A DNA stretch of 61,292 bases from Mesostigma viride (lineage: Eukaryota; Streptophyta; Mesostigmatophyceae; Mesostigmatales; Mesostigmataceae). Within the stretch, counting starts at the first letter, position 1. Every line of letters begins with the position of its first letter. Both the position numbers and the translations under genes were made by a program. This document shows positions 42,801-50,516 of this stretch, in pieces. Under the pieces are notes generated by a model. The model searched no databases, was not told where the DNA came from, and saw only the letters and a list, made by a program, of their open reading frames with translations. The stretch covers positions 1 to 61,292 of the forward strand of contig RPFO01001626.1 of assembly GCA_009746045.1 (NCBI GenBank), in the 5' to 3' direction.

Positions 42801-43558
42801 AGATCCGAGCGGTCCAGTGCGTCCGGAAGGGCGTCAAGGACTACAAACTAGGCGAACACGTCCGCGTGTTGTGGCAGGGCGCGTGGCGGCGCGCGAAGAT
42901 CGAACGATTGCCCGAGGCGAACAAGAACACGCGCACGCCGTCCAAGACCAAGGTCACGAACAGCCCCTGGTTCACCGTGTCCCTCTCGGACACGAACGAG
43001 TCCGTGCGCGTCATGATCTCGAAGATCCGGCCGTCCAAGGGGAAGATCCGCAAATTGATGGCCAAGCACGAGCGAATGGTCGAAGAGATCGAGGCGCGCA
43101 ATCGGGACGTGATCGCGAAACGGGTCGCGGAATGGACGGCGCAGCGCCGCCGCGCGACGGACCTGCGCGCCGACCTGCGAATGTCTCGCGCGTTCACCTC
43201 CGCGGAGGCGCTCGACGCCGTCCGAGTGGCCGCGCGGAGGATGGAGAAACACGAAGACGCGGTGCGCGAGTCGATCGCGCCCGCGTTACGGGCGTGGAGC
43301 GCGTCGAACGCGGCCGAGACGCCGGGGGCTACTCGACGCGCCGCGGCTCTCCGTCCCGATCCGGCGCTGACGAGGTCGCGGACCGCTCGCGGCGGAGTCG
43401 GTCTCCCAGGTGGCGGCGGTACCACATCCGGCGCCGTTCCTTCCGCGACGGGCGCGGCGGGGGCGGCGGGTCCGTCTGCATCTCCGACTCCGGCGCCGCC
43501 GCCGGTTCCGAGACGCGAGATGGCTCGGCTGCCTCGAGTGTACGCGTCTTTCTACTGA
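39835..43558 (+). CDS. Giant IS630/Tc1-mariner transposase-like protein, two frame breaks
   Basis: Frames join near 40350 and 40935 to give ~1,240 residues. Order: acidic start; helix-turn-helix (IAERFGVDRKTARVYHR, about 39970-40030); first catalytic-type Asp in VFVDEFSV (40509) with TRGWGKKGE after it; about 510 residues; second Asp in VIMDGAAIH (42047); then YTPPYSPEFNPIE (Glu at 42323), the signature C-terminal block of the superfamily; a Tudor/SH3-like segment (YKLGEHVRVLW ... VRVMISKIRP, 42842-43037); and a Pro/Ala/Arg tail. Usual proteins are ~350 residues with ~90 between Asp residues and 34 before Glu, so two insertions are present. No flanking inverted repeats were found. It may be a domesticated viral protein. 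Confidence 0.75.
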
Positions 43559-43628
43559 CGAGGATCGCGCACGGGAGCAGGAGGGAGTAGAACGTCACGA
43601 GCGTGAGCGCGAGGACGAACGTGATCAT
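43329..43628 (-). CDS. Possible small membrane protein overlapping transposase-like gene
   Basis: An ORF of 99 residues whose first ~25 form a clean membrane or signal segment (MITFVLALTLVTFYSLLLPC) encoded outside the neighbouring gene. The polar Pro/Arg/Glu-rich remainder lies antisense to the last 230 bases of the transposase-like gene. The hydrophobic start looks real, while the tail could be shadow. Small membrane proteins are abundant nearby. Confidence 0.4.
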   Translation of the reverse strand: MITFVLALTLVTFYSLLLPCAILVSRKTRTLEAAEPSRVSEPAAAPESEMQTDPPPPPRPSRKERRRMWYRRHLGDRLRRERSATSSAPDRDGEPRRVE

Positions 43629-43714
43629 CGCGAAACGCGGGTTCTTCGAGAATGCGGGAGATTCGAAATGCGTCCCGCTGACCGCGCGTCGAAAAAAAAT
43701 ATGTGTCCGTACGT

Positions 43715-43723
43715 GTATATCTC
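43715..43723 (+). promoter_or_regulatory. GTATATCTC element before 43738 start
   Basis: GTATATCTC lies 15 bases before the ATG at 43738. Confidence 0.45.
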
Positions 43724-43737
43724 ACCGTCCGAACGCC

Positions 43738-44067
43738 ATGCCAGTGGGTAGCCGCCGCCAAGTTCTGAACGGGACCGTCGACCGCACGAGCGGAGGGTTG
43801 GATCGCAGCGATCTCACCGTAAACAAGCGCAACCGCATCGTCTCCAGGAAGAAGATCACGCAGGGGAGGAAGCAGTTCAAGAACGTGTCCGATTGGAACA
43901 AGCTCGTGACGTACATCAACGATCACACGGGCAAGAATCTGCGGGATTCCATGATGCACGCGAAGAGGATGACGGCCAGCGAGCTGAGCCGGCGCAGGCT
44001 GTCCGCGACGCCCGCGAACAAGCGCAAAGTGTGGCCGTACCTCATCGATCAGATGAAGCGAGGATAG
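43738..44067 (+). CDS. Small basic conserved-type protein, 109 aa
   Basis: Complete ORF. The N-terminal half (GTVDRTSGGLDRSDLTVNKR, then NRIVSRKKITQGRKQFKN) follows a pattern seen in short basic giant-virus proteins, where a KNKxGRIVSxKxS block is followed by a helical segment with a conserved Trp. Here the latter part includes WNKLVTYINDH. The C-terminus is basic. Likely nucleic-acid associated or a virion component. The family name is not certain. Confidence 0.6.
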   Translation: MPVGSRRQVLNGTVDRTSGGLDRSDLTVNKRNRIVSRKKITQGRKQFKNVSDWNKLVTYINDHTGKNLRDSMMHAKRMTASELSRRRLSATPANKRKVWPYLIDQMKRG

Positions 44068-44193
44068 AAGTACAAGGGTTTCTCAGTTACGACTCATCTT
44101 ATTATTCGTTAGATAGCGCGATCCCTCGGCGTACCTTTCCGTGGTAAATAATGCAATATAATACGAATTCCGTCTTTTTTCTCGCGAGACTTT

Positions 44194-44202
44194 GTATATC
44201 CC
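44194..44202 (+). promoter_or_regulatory. GTATATCCC element before 44216 start
   Basis: GTATATCCC lies 14 bases upstream of the chosen ATG at 44216 and would fall inside the coding sequence if the upstream in-frame non-ATG codon were used. This decides the start. Confidence 0.5.
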
Positions 44203-44215
44203 TGACAGTGTGCCC

Positions 44216-44434
44216 ATGCAGTACGCGAACCCGATCGCGGTATTGTTGTTACTCTTCATATTGGCGTCCACCGTGGCCGAGACCGGGCGGGTGCGAGCGT
44301 ACCTAGAGACGTCGCGGTCGCTCCCCTTGACCAGGTGGATGGTGCGCAGGGTCGTGCCGTACCCCGCGTTCGTCATGAACCATTCGGAGATGGCCGTCCG
44401 GCCTCCCGAAGACGTCGGGGTCGGCGGGTCGTAG
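44216..44434 (+). CDS. Small membrane protein, 72 aa
   Basis: From the ATG at 44216. An N-terminal hydrophobic segment (IAVLLLLFILASTVA) acts as a signal anchor, and the rest is polar and basic. Not recognised. It is the first of a run of short plus-strand genes (44216-45206), each preceded by an AT-rich element. Confidence 0.55.
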   Translation: MQYANPIAVLLLLFILASTVAETGRVRAYLETSRSLPLTRWMVRRVVPYPAFVMNHSEMAVRPPEDVGVGGS

Positions 44435-44457
44435 GTCCGTTATTTTTCGCCGTTTAC

Positions 44458-44817
44458 ATGTACTACTGCACCATCGGTTCCATGAATCCATTGCACGCGG
44501 TCGCCATCTTCGCGTCTCTCGTCGCCCTTCTCGCCCTGTTCGCCGTCCGGTACGCCGGCGATTCGAGTGTCAGGAGGGCCTTGCGAGAAAGCGCCGAGGA
44601 GCGGATGGCGGTTCTGGACGCGCAGATCGCCGACAGCGACGCGCGCGTTCGGGAACGCATCGACAGGATAGAAGCGCGGACCGGGCGGTATTGGAAGGAC
44701 ACGGCGAGCGCGTGGTGGGTGCACGCCATGAAGAAACAGGCCGACGGGGCGAGGGCCGAGAGGAAGGCCTTGTCGAAGAAATCGCGAAAGGGTCTTTTCG
44801 GGTTCGCGGCGTCGTAA
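44458..44817 (+). CDS. Membrane-anchored coiled-coil protein, 119 aa
   Basis: A short leader, one hydrophobic segment (LHAVAIFASLVALLALFAV), then a highly charged helical region (SAEERMAVLDAQIADSDARV) predicted to be a coiled coil, and a basic tail ending KSRKGLFGFAAS. An alternative ATG at 44482 begins just before the membrane segment. Not recognised; typical of small virion-membrane proteins. Confidence 0.6.
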   Translation: MYYCTIGSMNPLHAVAIFASLVALLALFAVRYAGDSSVRRALRESAEERMAVLDAQIADSDARVRERIDRIEARTGRYWKDTASAWWVHAMKKQADGARAERKALSKKSRKGLFGFAAS

Positions 44818-44834
44818 AATTCTCCCGTGTATGG

Positions 44835-44840
44835 GTATAC
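44835..44840 (+). promoter_or_regulatory. GTATAC element before 44859 start
   Basis: GTATAC within GGGTATACACACCC, 18 bases before the ATG at 44859. Confidence 0.45.
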
Positions 44841-44858
44841 ACACCCGCACGCTCGCGA

Positions 44859-45206
44859 ATGGCCGCGGCCTTCATCGAGTCCCGCGTGTTCGGCGAACAG
44901 CAGCGAGCCACCGGAAGGAATCTCGACCCGGCCTTGGATAATAACAGGACGTTCCCCGTGACGCCCGACCAGCTGGAATGGAACCTCTCGATGGGAGCGC
45001 GGATGGACCCGTCCCTCCACGACATGAGGAAGAGGGGAGGCGTGAACGCCGCGAACGGGAACACGGTGCTGCTCACCGACGAGCGATTCACGAGTCCGTT
45101 CCTCAACACGCTGTGGCCGAGGCTGAGGAAAGAGTCCAGCCGATTGGACGACCAGCTACTGATGACCAACCTCCGACCGACGGGCGCGCACAAGTACAGC
45201 TACTGA
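44859..45206 (+). CDS. Hypothetical protein, 115 aa
   Basis: Complete ORF with a plausible start after the GTATAC element. Soluble, polar, with no membrane segment. The sequence has features of giant-virus virion proteins with short conserved Asn/Pro-rich patches (FPVTPDQLEWNLSMGARMDP) but I cannot assign a family. It is followed by 85 bases before the next gene. Confidence 0.55.
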   Translation: MAAAFIESRVFGEQQRATGRNLDPALDNNRTFPVTPDQLEWNLSMGARMDPSLHDMRKRGGVNAANGNTVLLTDERFTSPFLNTLWPRLRKESSRLDDQLLMTNLRPTGAHKYSY

Positions 45207-45264
45207 TCGAGGCCGCGGATACCGAATGACTGTCGAGTCCGCCCAATATTATGTCGCGAGATAC

Positions 45265-45270
45265 GTATAG
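45265..45270 (+). promoter_or_regulatory. GTATAG element before 45292 start
   Basis: GTATAG lies 21 bases before the ATG at 45292. Confidence 0.4.
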
Positions 45271-45291
45271 TGGGATCCCGCGCACGAACGA

Positions 45292-46557
45292 ATGCTCGCC
45301 GTCATGTCCGCCGTGGCGTTCGCCGGATACCTGTTTCGACCCATGGGGGATTCGTATCGCGCCAGTTCCGTCTCTTTGAGCGTCCCGTCCGTCGCCACCG
45401 AACACCCGAACGAGTTCAGAGAAGTCCCGACGCTCGGGTACACAGGGATCCCGAACTTCGGGGCTCGAGGAGGGTACGGCGAGGGCGAGCCCGGGTACGT
45501 CGCCGCCCCCACGCACGCGTTGGGACGAGCCAGGGACACGGACCAGTTCGCGTTCCACGTCCGCCCGCCCGTCGAGGACGAGAACGGCGTCCGATACGCG
45601 CCCGGAGGCGCGCCGTATCCGGCCGGGTACACGGACAAGATCATGCCGAGTGACGGAACGTATCGCGGGATCGTGGGACCGCAGGTGACGATGGAACGCG
45701 GCGCGGTCGCGCGGGAAGAGGTCACGGGGCCCGTGCGGCCCGACAGGTTATTCGAGGGCGAGAAGATGCGCGCGTTCAACGGCGAACGGGAACGCGACGC
45801 GCGATTGGCGCCGGATATCTTGAACAGGAGGTACGAGTTGCCCGAGAACCGGTTGCGAGTCAACCGGCCCAACCCGCAGCAGGCGCACGTCGATTCGGGC
45901 GCTCTGCCGATCACGACGTACGGCCGCGTCCAGACGCACTTGAGAGCGGGCACGCGGAACCGCGCGCCGATCCCGGACTTCGAGACGGGCAATCGCATGC
46001 GGTCGGACGCCGGGACGTGGACGACGTCCGTGTTGCCCGAACGCGCGGCCGTGCTCCCGACGCGCGAGAACGTGTCCGACGCGATGGACAAGGGCACGCC
46101 GGCGACGTGGGCGCGCATGCAGGTCACGGGTAACCGCGTCAACCCGAAACGGTTGGACCATTTGAACGCGTTGGAAGCCCATCCGGCGCCCGTGGGCGAC
46201 GGAGGGTTGGAGGCCATCCAGTTCGGCGCGCGGACGGGGGCCAAGGTCCGCGAACCGTTGGGGGTGAAGACGTGCGTCCAGCGCGTTCCTAACTCGGAGT
46301 TTGTGACGTCGGTCGACCGCGTCGAGGACCAGGAACACACGCATCTGTTCGAGAACCGGACGTTCGACGCCGTGATGCCGGGAGGGGAGTACCCTCAGAC
46401 GCGCGACGCGGTGGAGGACGCGTTCCAGATCGGACGGTTCCCGCTCCTCGACAGATCGCAGTTGACGGCCGTGGCCGTGGGCGCGCCGGATATGGCGCAG
46501 TACAATGAGGAGAGGAAGGAGAGGGGTCGAGGGACGGGGAGCGGGTCATGCGGATGA
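45292..46557 (+). CDS. DUF5899-like virion protein, 421 aa
   Basis: An N-terminal hydrophobic stretch (MLAVMSAVAFAGYLF) precedes a long extended region with little predicted structure. It has the arrangement I associate with DUF5899 proteins of giant viruses: a VGP motif (GIVGPQVTMERGAV), then a LRVNRPNP-type block (ELPENRLRVNRPNP), a TYGRVQ block and several Arg/Asn-rich stretches. Known members are virion-associated with unknown function. The match is by pattern only. The stop overlaps the start of the next short ORF (ATGCGGATGA). Confidence 0.6.
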   Translation: MLAVMSAVAFAGYLFRPMGDSYRASSVSLSVPSVATEHPNEFREVPTLGYTGIPNFGARGGYGEGEPGYVAAPTHALGRARDTDQFAFHVRPPVEDENGVRYAPGGAPYPAGYTDKIMPSDGTYRGIVGPQVTMERGAVAREEVTGPVRPDRLFEGEKMRAFNGERERDARLAPDILNRRYELPENRLRVNRPNPQQAHVDSGALPITTYGRVQTHLRAGTRNRAPIPDFETGNRMRSDAGTWTTSVLPERAAVLPTRENVSDAMDKGTPATWARMQVTGNRVNPKRLDHLNALEAHPAPVGDGGLEAIQFGARTGAKVREPLGVKTCVQRVPNSEFVTSVDRVEDQEHTHLFENRTFDAVMPGGEYPQTRDAVEDAFQIGRFPLLDRSQLTAVAVGAPDMAQYNEERKERGRGTGSGSCG

Positions 46558-46676
46558 AGCAGGGCGACGTGAGTTACGACATCGATCGCGAGACGATCGC
46601 GCGCGTGTACGACCCGTTGGAGGAGAACCCGTACTTCATCCCGTGCGTTCAAGTGGAAGGGGAGTCGATCCAATAA
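46548..46676 (+). CDS. Short overlapping ORF, 42 aa
   Basis: Begins with an ATG that overlaps the stop of the preceding gene by 10 bases and ends in TAA. Composition is non-random (DVSYDIDRETIARVYDPLEE then NPYFIPCV). It may be a separate micro-gene or, if a one-base error is present, the true C-terminus of the DUF5899-like gene. Confidence 0.45.
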   Translation: MRMKQGDVSYDIDRETIARVYDPLEENPYFIPCVQVEGESIQ

Positions 46677-46695
46677 TTTTTTTCTCGGCGAAGTG

Positions 46696-46702
46696 GTATA
46701 CC
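46696..46702 (+). promoter_or_regulatory. GTATACC in 12-bp palindrome before 46727 start
   Basis: GTGGTATACCAC (46694-46705) is a perfect palindrome containing the GTATACC element, 24 bases before the ATG at 46727. Confidence 0.5.
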
Positions 46703-46726
46703 ACGCCCGGGTGATACCAGGAAACC

Positions 46727-48571
46727 ATGACGTCCATGTACCCGATGTATTCGAGCAACGCCACGCCGACCGTGCGTTCGGCGCAGGCGCAGCAGCGGAT
46801 CAACGATTTCGCGTCCAAGATCTTCACGCCGTACGAACTGCAGAAACTCAGGACCTACATCCCGGGCATCAAGTTCGTGGTCGAGGAGGCGGGACTGTAC
46901 AAACAGAACATCGTGGAGACGAGCGATTTGCTCAAGAAATTGCAAGGGTTCGTCGCTTCCGTGTATATTTACGATATTTTGGGGAGTCTGATGCGCGATA
47001 TCAACGAGCGCGTTCGGAGGGCGACCGATTCGTCTTTGTTGGAGGTCGATCGCGCCGAGATGGCGAAGTTGGTCAACGCTCTGCGTGGATTTGTGGCGAC
47101 CGAAAAAGATCCCATATCTTCCAAGGCGGACATCCTCGCAGCTGCGAAAAAGGAATACAATGATAGAAAAAGTGCTTTTATAGCCCAAGCTACGAAGATG
47201 GCCCTCGGAGGCGGTGCATCGGGCATCGCCCTCGCGGACGCCGCGACACAGTTTGAGCTTTCCGAAGGTCCGGAGCCCCCGAACGTGGACGCCGCCAGGC
47301 ACGCGGGTTCAAGGGCGAAGGATGCTAACGAAAAAGTATATATGCACCGAATCCCACCCACCACGATGGCCATGATCACCGATTTGGAGAATTTGGCGGC
47401 TGCTAGAGCTCCGGAGAAGGAGTACCCACTGCCGGCCGCAGGTATGGGATCTATTGGGACGATGAAAAAAATTCGCGCGTTCGCGCTACGTCCAGAAAAT
47501 TTGCCAACGTACAATCTCTTGTTGGGCGGTCACGCGTCAGACGACAGCGTGCCGGCTAAGCTGTTGCAGCAACTTTCGTCCCCGATGATCGACGCCACTC
47601 GTCTCGCTATTAAACACCGTGAGCGACTTCACGCGCTAGGCGTAGACGACCCGCCACCCATTAACGTGGATTTGTTGCTGGCCAAACAATCCAAAAACCG
47701 TTACGCGTTTGATACTCCTGCGAAAGCAGACGAGTTGAAAATCGGGGGCGCGGGCACTGTATTACCGACGATCGGTGACAAGACTTACGCCGATCCGTTC
47801 CGTCTGGGTGGCAACCCGAAATCGAAATTCGAGAACGCAATTTACAGGTTTGTTAAGCGCGACATTATCGCATTCAATCGCCTGCGTACGTCCATTCTGA
47901 ATAATATTGATCAATGGTGGACGAACAACGGCGCGCTGAACCTCATCAATGGCGATAATCACGATCCGAACGACTTCTATAGGACATTGTTGGACGCGGA
48001 TTACCGTCTTTCGGGCGTTCCTCAGCCTGCTTGTCCTTCGGGATCCGCACAAGTTTATTACGACAGGGACCCATCCGGTATGGTCCCCACTCGTGACGTG
48101 GATGGCAAGATTACAGGCTATGAACGCGATCCTATCCGCGCGAGGGTCGTGGATCCGTACATCCGCGCCGCGGACGGCACGTGGGTCGAGAACCCCGAGG
48201 CCAGGGTCGGACCGTTCTGTCAGAAGCGCAAGAACATCAAGGACGTCATGAGCGGCGCGACCGAGTACATGCCCACCGGTCCCCTCCCGACCTTCGACCA
48301 CCCCGGGTTCGCCAGTCGTCACCGTCATCGTCGTCCTGCCGCTCGCCCCCGCAAGACCACCGCCGGCGCGCGTCGTCGTCGTCCGGCAAAGCGCGCCCCT
48401 CTCGCCAGTGGATCCGCGTCAGTCGCTGGAGCCCCGAAGAAACGTCGCACGACCGGGACCCGTCGTCGCCCGTCCGCCGCCAAGCGCACCGGCGTCCGTC
48501 GTCCCGCCGCCTCCGCCAAGCGCACCGCCGCCAAGCGCACGACCCGTCGCAAGACCGCCGCGCGTCGGTAA
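46727..48571 (+). CDS. 614-aa protein with basic protamine/H1-like tail
   Basis: A complete, uninterrupted ORF. The N-terminal ~120 residues are helical, and the middle (~120-480) is mixed with Asn/Asp-rich parts. A short region with Cys (GPFCQKRKNIKDVMSG) precedes an ~80-residue tail made almost only of Arg, Lys, Ala, Thr and Pro, with PAKR and KKRRTTG blocks like histone H1 or viral core proteins. This suggests DNA condensation in the virion. Oddly, the part from about 46970 to 48150 is less GC-rich at third codon positions than both ends and than the neighbouring genes. Not assigned to a family. Confidence 0.65.
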   Translation: MTSMYPMYSSNATPTVRSAQAQQRINDFASKIFTPYELQKLRTYIPGIKFVVEEAGLYKQNIVETSDLLKKLQGFVASVYIYDILGSLMRDINERVRRATDSSLLEVDRAEMAKLVNALRGFVATEKDPISSKADILAAAKKEYNDRKSAFIAQATKMALGGGASGIALADAATQFELSEGPEPPNVDAARHAGSRAKDANEKVYMHRIPPTTMAMITDLENLAAARAPEKEYPLPAAGMGSIGTMKKIRAFALRPENLPTYNLLLGGHASDDSVPAKLLQQLSSPMIDATRLAIKHRERLHALGVDDPPPINVDLLLAKQSKNRYAFDTPAKADELKIGGAGTVLPTIGDKTYADPFRLGGNPKSKFENAIYRFVKRDIIAFNRLRTSILNNIDQWWTNNGALNLINGDNHDPNDFYRTLLDADYRLSGVPQPACPSGSAQVYYDRDPSGMVPTRDVDGKITGYERDPIRARVVDPYIRAADGTWVENPEARVGPFCQKRKNIKDVMSGATEYMPTGPLPTFDHPGFASRHRHRRPAARPRKTTAGARRRRPAKRAPLASGSASVAGAPKKRRTTGTRRRPSAAKRTGVRRPAASAKRTAAKRTTRRKTAARR

Positions 48572-48745
48572 GCGCCGCGTCGTCTCGACGCGTCCGTACA
48601 TCCTCCGCGTTCTCCCGCGTCTTGAAAAGATCCGCGGTACCCGGAAAGAAGACGCATCGTCTTGTCGATCCTCGACGACCGCGTCCCACTCGATTCCGTG
48701 TAACTCCGCTCGACGCGAAGGACGTCCCACGCGTCCGCCCCGAAC

Positions 48746-49402
48746 ATGGAGGATCTCGAGTCCCTCGCGTGCGTCGACCCGTCCGCGTTGAAGCGCGCTC
48801 AGTGGTTTACAGACGCCAGCAAGCGCGCCGATCTCCGATTGGCCAAGATGATCGCCCGCAGAAACGAGAGGCTCGAGGATAAGGCCGTGTACGTCGGCAA
48901 GGGTCAGGTGATGTTCGCGGTGTTCCAGGACGTCCGTCGTCCTCCGCTCGAACTGACGGAGGACGAGAAACGCGTCCAGGCGGACTTCGAAGTCCGCGGG
49001 ATCGCCGCCTTGCGCGGAGAGCCGCTGTACTCCACGTGCAGCGACACCAATCCCCAACGCGGGTGGACGCGGTGCGCCACGTGTCGTGGTATCATGCCCG
49101 CGCACAAGACCGAACTCGTGAAGTCCGAGGGGTTCTACAGCGTCGTGTGGTTCTACCACCACGCCTGCTACGACGCCGTGTTGCGCGCGAAACACCGCAA
49201 CACCATCACCGACACGGACTTCTTCGCCCCGCTCCGTCCTACATCCGACGTCCGAGACGGGGCGGAAGAAGACGGGACGGCCGGTCCGTCCGCGTCCGCG
49301 TCCGCCTACCGCGACTCGCACGATGCCGTCGCGGCCGTCGTCGATCCCCTCCGGCCCGAGAAGTGGGATCTCGATCGTCCCGAGATGGACAACTACGACT
49401 GA
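48746..49402 (+). CDS. Zinc-finger protein (PARP-type-like), 218 aa
   Basis: Complete ORF. A helical N-terminus precedes a possible zinc site: TRCATCRG (C-x2-C), about 30 residues, then VVWFYHHACYD (H-x2-C, preceded by W-F-Y). A CxxC followed by W-Y-H-x2-C is the layout of PARP-type fingers, which sense broken or nicked DNA. An extra Cys (STCSDT) lies just upstream. The C-terminus is acidic and Ser/Ala-rich. A DNA-end binding role is inference from the motif only. Confidence 0.55.
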   Translation: MEDLESLACVDPSALKRAQWFTDASKRADLRLAKMIARRNERLEDKAVYVGKGQVMFAVFQDVRRPPLELTEDEKRVQADFEVRGIAALRGEPLYSTCSDTNPQRGWTRCATCRGIMPAHKTELVKSEGFYSVVWFYHHACYDAVLRAKHRNTITDTDFFAPLRPTSDVRDGAEEDGTAGPSASASAYRDSHDAVAAVVDPLRPEKWDLDRPEMDNYD

Positions 49403-49457
49403 TCCGTGATCGATCGGACCGGCCGATCCGCCGTGCGTCTCGTCCGCGAACGCAAAA

Positions 49458-50087
49458 ATGTGGCGCAATTACATACGACGACCCATGGCGACCACGAACT
49501 TGACAGGGATCGCCAGACGTCTGCGCGCGGCCAACGCCGCCGGCGTCCCGTCAACGACCGCGACCGCGCCCGTGTTTTCGTCCGCGATCCCGTCCGTCCG
49601 CGCCGCGCGCGGACCTGTGATTCCCGTCGGCCGCGCCGTCGTCCGCGCCTCGGCCCCGGTCCTCGCCGCCTCCACCGCCTCCGTCGGCGTTGCTGAGGGG
49701 GCGGATCCGACTCCCGAGGGGTCCTTCTACGAAGAGGAAGGAATGTCCGCGAGCGAAGTGTCCGGAAGCGAGTCCGCTTCCCGACTTTCCGCCGCTCGTT
49801 CTCGCAGCGTACGAGCCGGCGCTGTCCCAGCCGCGCCAGGAAAGACCGGCGCGATCGCGTCCTCCGCGCACGCCCACGAGCAGTACACTCGCCGGTCCGC
49901 GTCGACCACGATCGTGTGGCCCGCGGCGGGAGGAGTGGCCGCCGCCGTGTGCGTCATGCGGTTCCTCCCCTCCCGCGTCCCGTCCTGGTTCAAGGACCCG
50001 GACGGCCAATTGAGCGACGTCCGCATCCGATCGATCGGACTCGCCGCGGGGGTTCTCACCTTCTTCATCATCCGTCTGTTGCTTTGA
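49458..50087 (+). CDS. Membrane protein with disordered N-terminus, 209 aa
   Basis: ATG at 49458 (alternative at 49485). Residues 1-150 are Ala/Ser/Pro-rich and disordered, and two hydrophobic segments occur near the C-terminus (STTIVWPAAGGVAAAVCVM and SIGLAAGVLTFFIIRLLL), the last ending the protein. Probably anchored in a viral or host membrane with the N-terminal domain exposed. Not recognised. Confidence 0.55.
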   Translation: MWRNYIRRPMATTNLTGIARRLRAANAAGVPSTTATAPVFSSAIPSVRAARGPVIPVGRAVVRASAPVLAASTASVGVAEGADPTPEGSFYEEEGMSASEVSGSESASRLSAARSRSVRAGAVPAAPGKTGAIASSAHAHEQYTRRSASTTIVWPAAGGVAAAVCVMRFLPSRVPSWFKDPDGQLSDVRIRSIGLAAGVLTFFIIRLLL

Positions 50088-50175
50088 TTCGTAGGTAGCG
50101 ATACGCGCGGTAGAAGGCGCGTCACGGCCCCCCTTTTTTTGTTGATGCGTTATTATGCGATGAATCCTTAATAAA

Positions 50176-50493
50176 ATGGAATTAACCCACGAAGAGTACA
50201 AACGCAAACGTTTCGAGATCACCACTAGGATTTCCGACCTCCGACGCGAGGAACGCGAACTTCGCGAATGGTTAGGCGAGCGGGACGTGCCCGTGTCCAC
50301 GGTACACGCGGCGACGGCGATCCGGACGGACGTCCACGACCCCGACGACGCGTGCGCGCGACGAGTGGCGGAATTGGATCGGGTCGCGAGCATGATGGAC
50401 GTGGTGCAGGCGGAGGTCGATCGGTTGAGACTGAAGTGGGCGGGCGCGAGGGCGAGATTCGTTCAGCCCGCGCGGAAAGATATCCGCGGATAA
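50176..50493 (+). CDS. Short coiled-coil protein, 105 aa
   Basis: Complete ORF. Almost entirely helical and highly charged (YKRKRFEITTRISDLRREER, then RVAELDRVASMMDVVQAEVD). Upstream DNA is AT-rich (TTATTATGCG, TTAATAAAATGG). It precedes the DUF5764-like gene by 23 bases. Function unknown. Confidence 0.55.
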   Translation: MELTHEEYKRKRFEITTRISDLRREERELREWLGERDVPVSTVHAATAIRTDVHDPDDACARRVAELDRVASMMDVVQAEVDRLRLKWAGARARFVQPARKDIRG

Positions 50494-50516
50494 TAGATGA
50501 CTGTCATTGGATCGCC

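Noticed and set aside
39700-43740. Terminal inverted repeats around the transposase-like gene
   Set aside because: I looked at both flanks and saw no matching inverted ends or TA duplications. They would be needed to call it a mobile unit.
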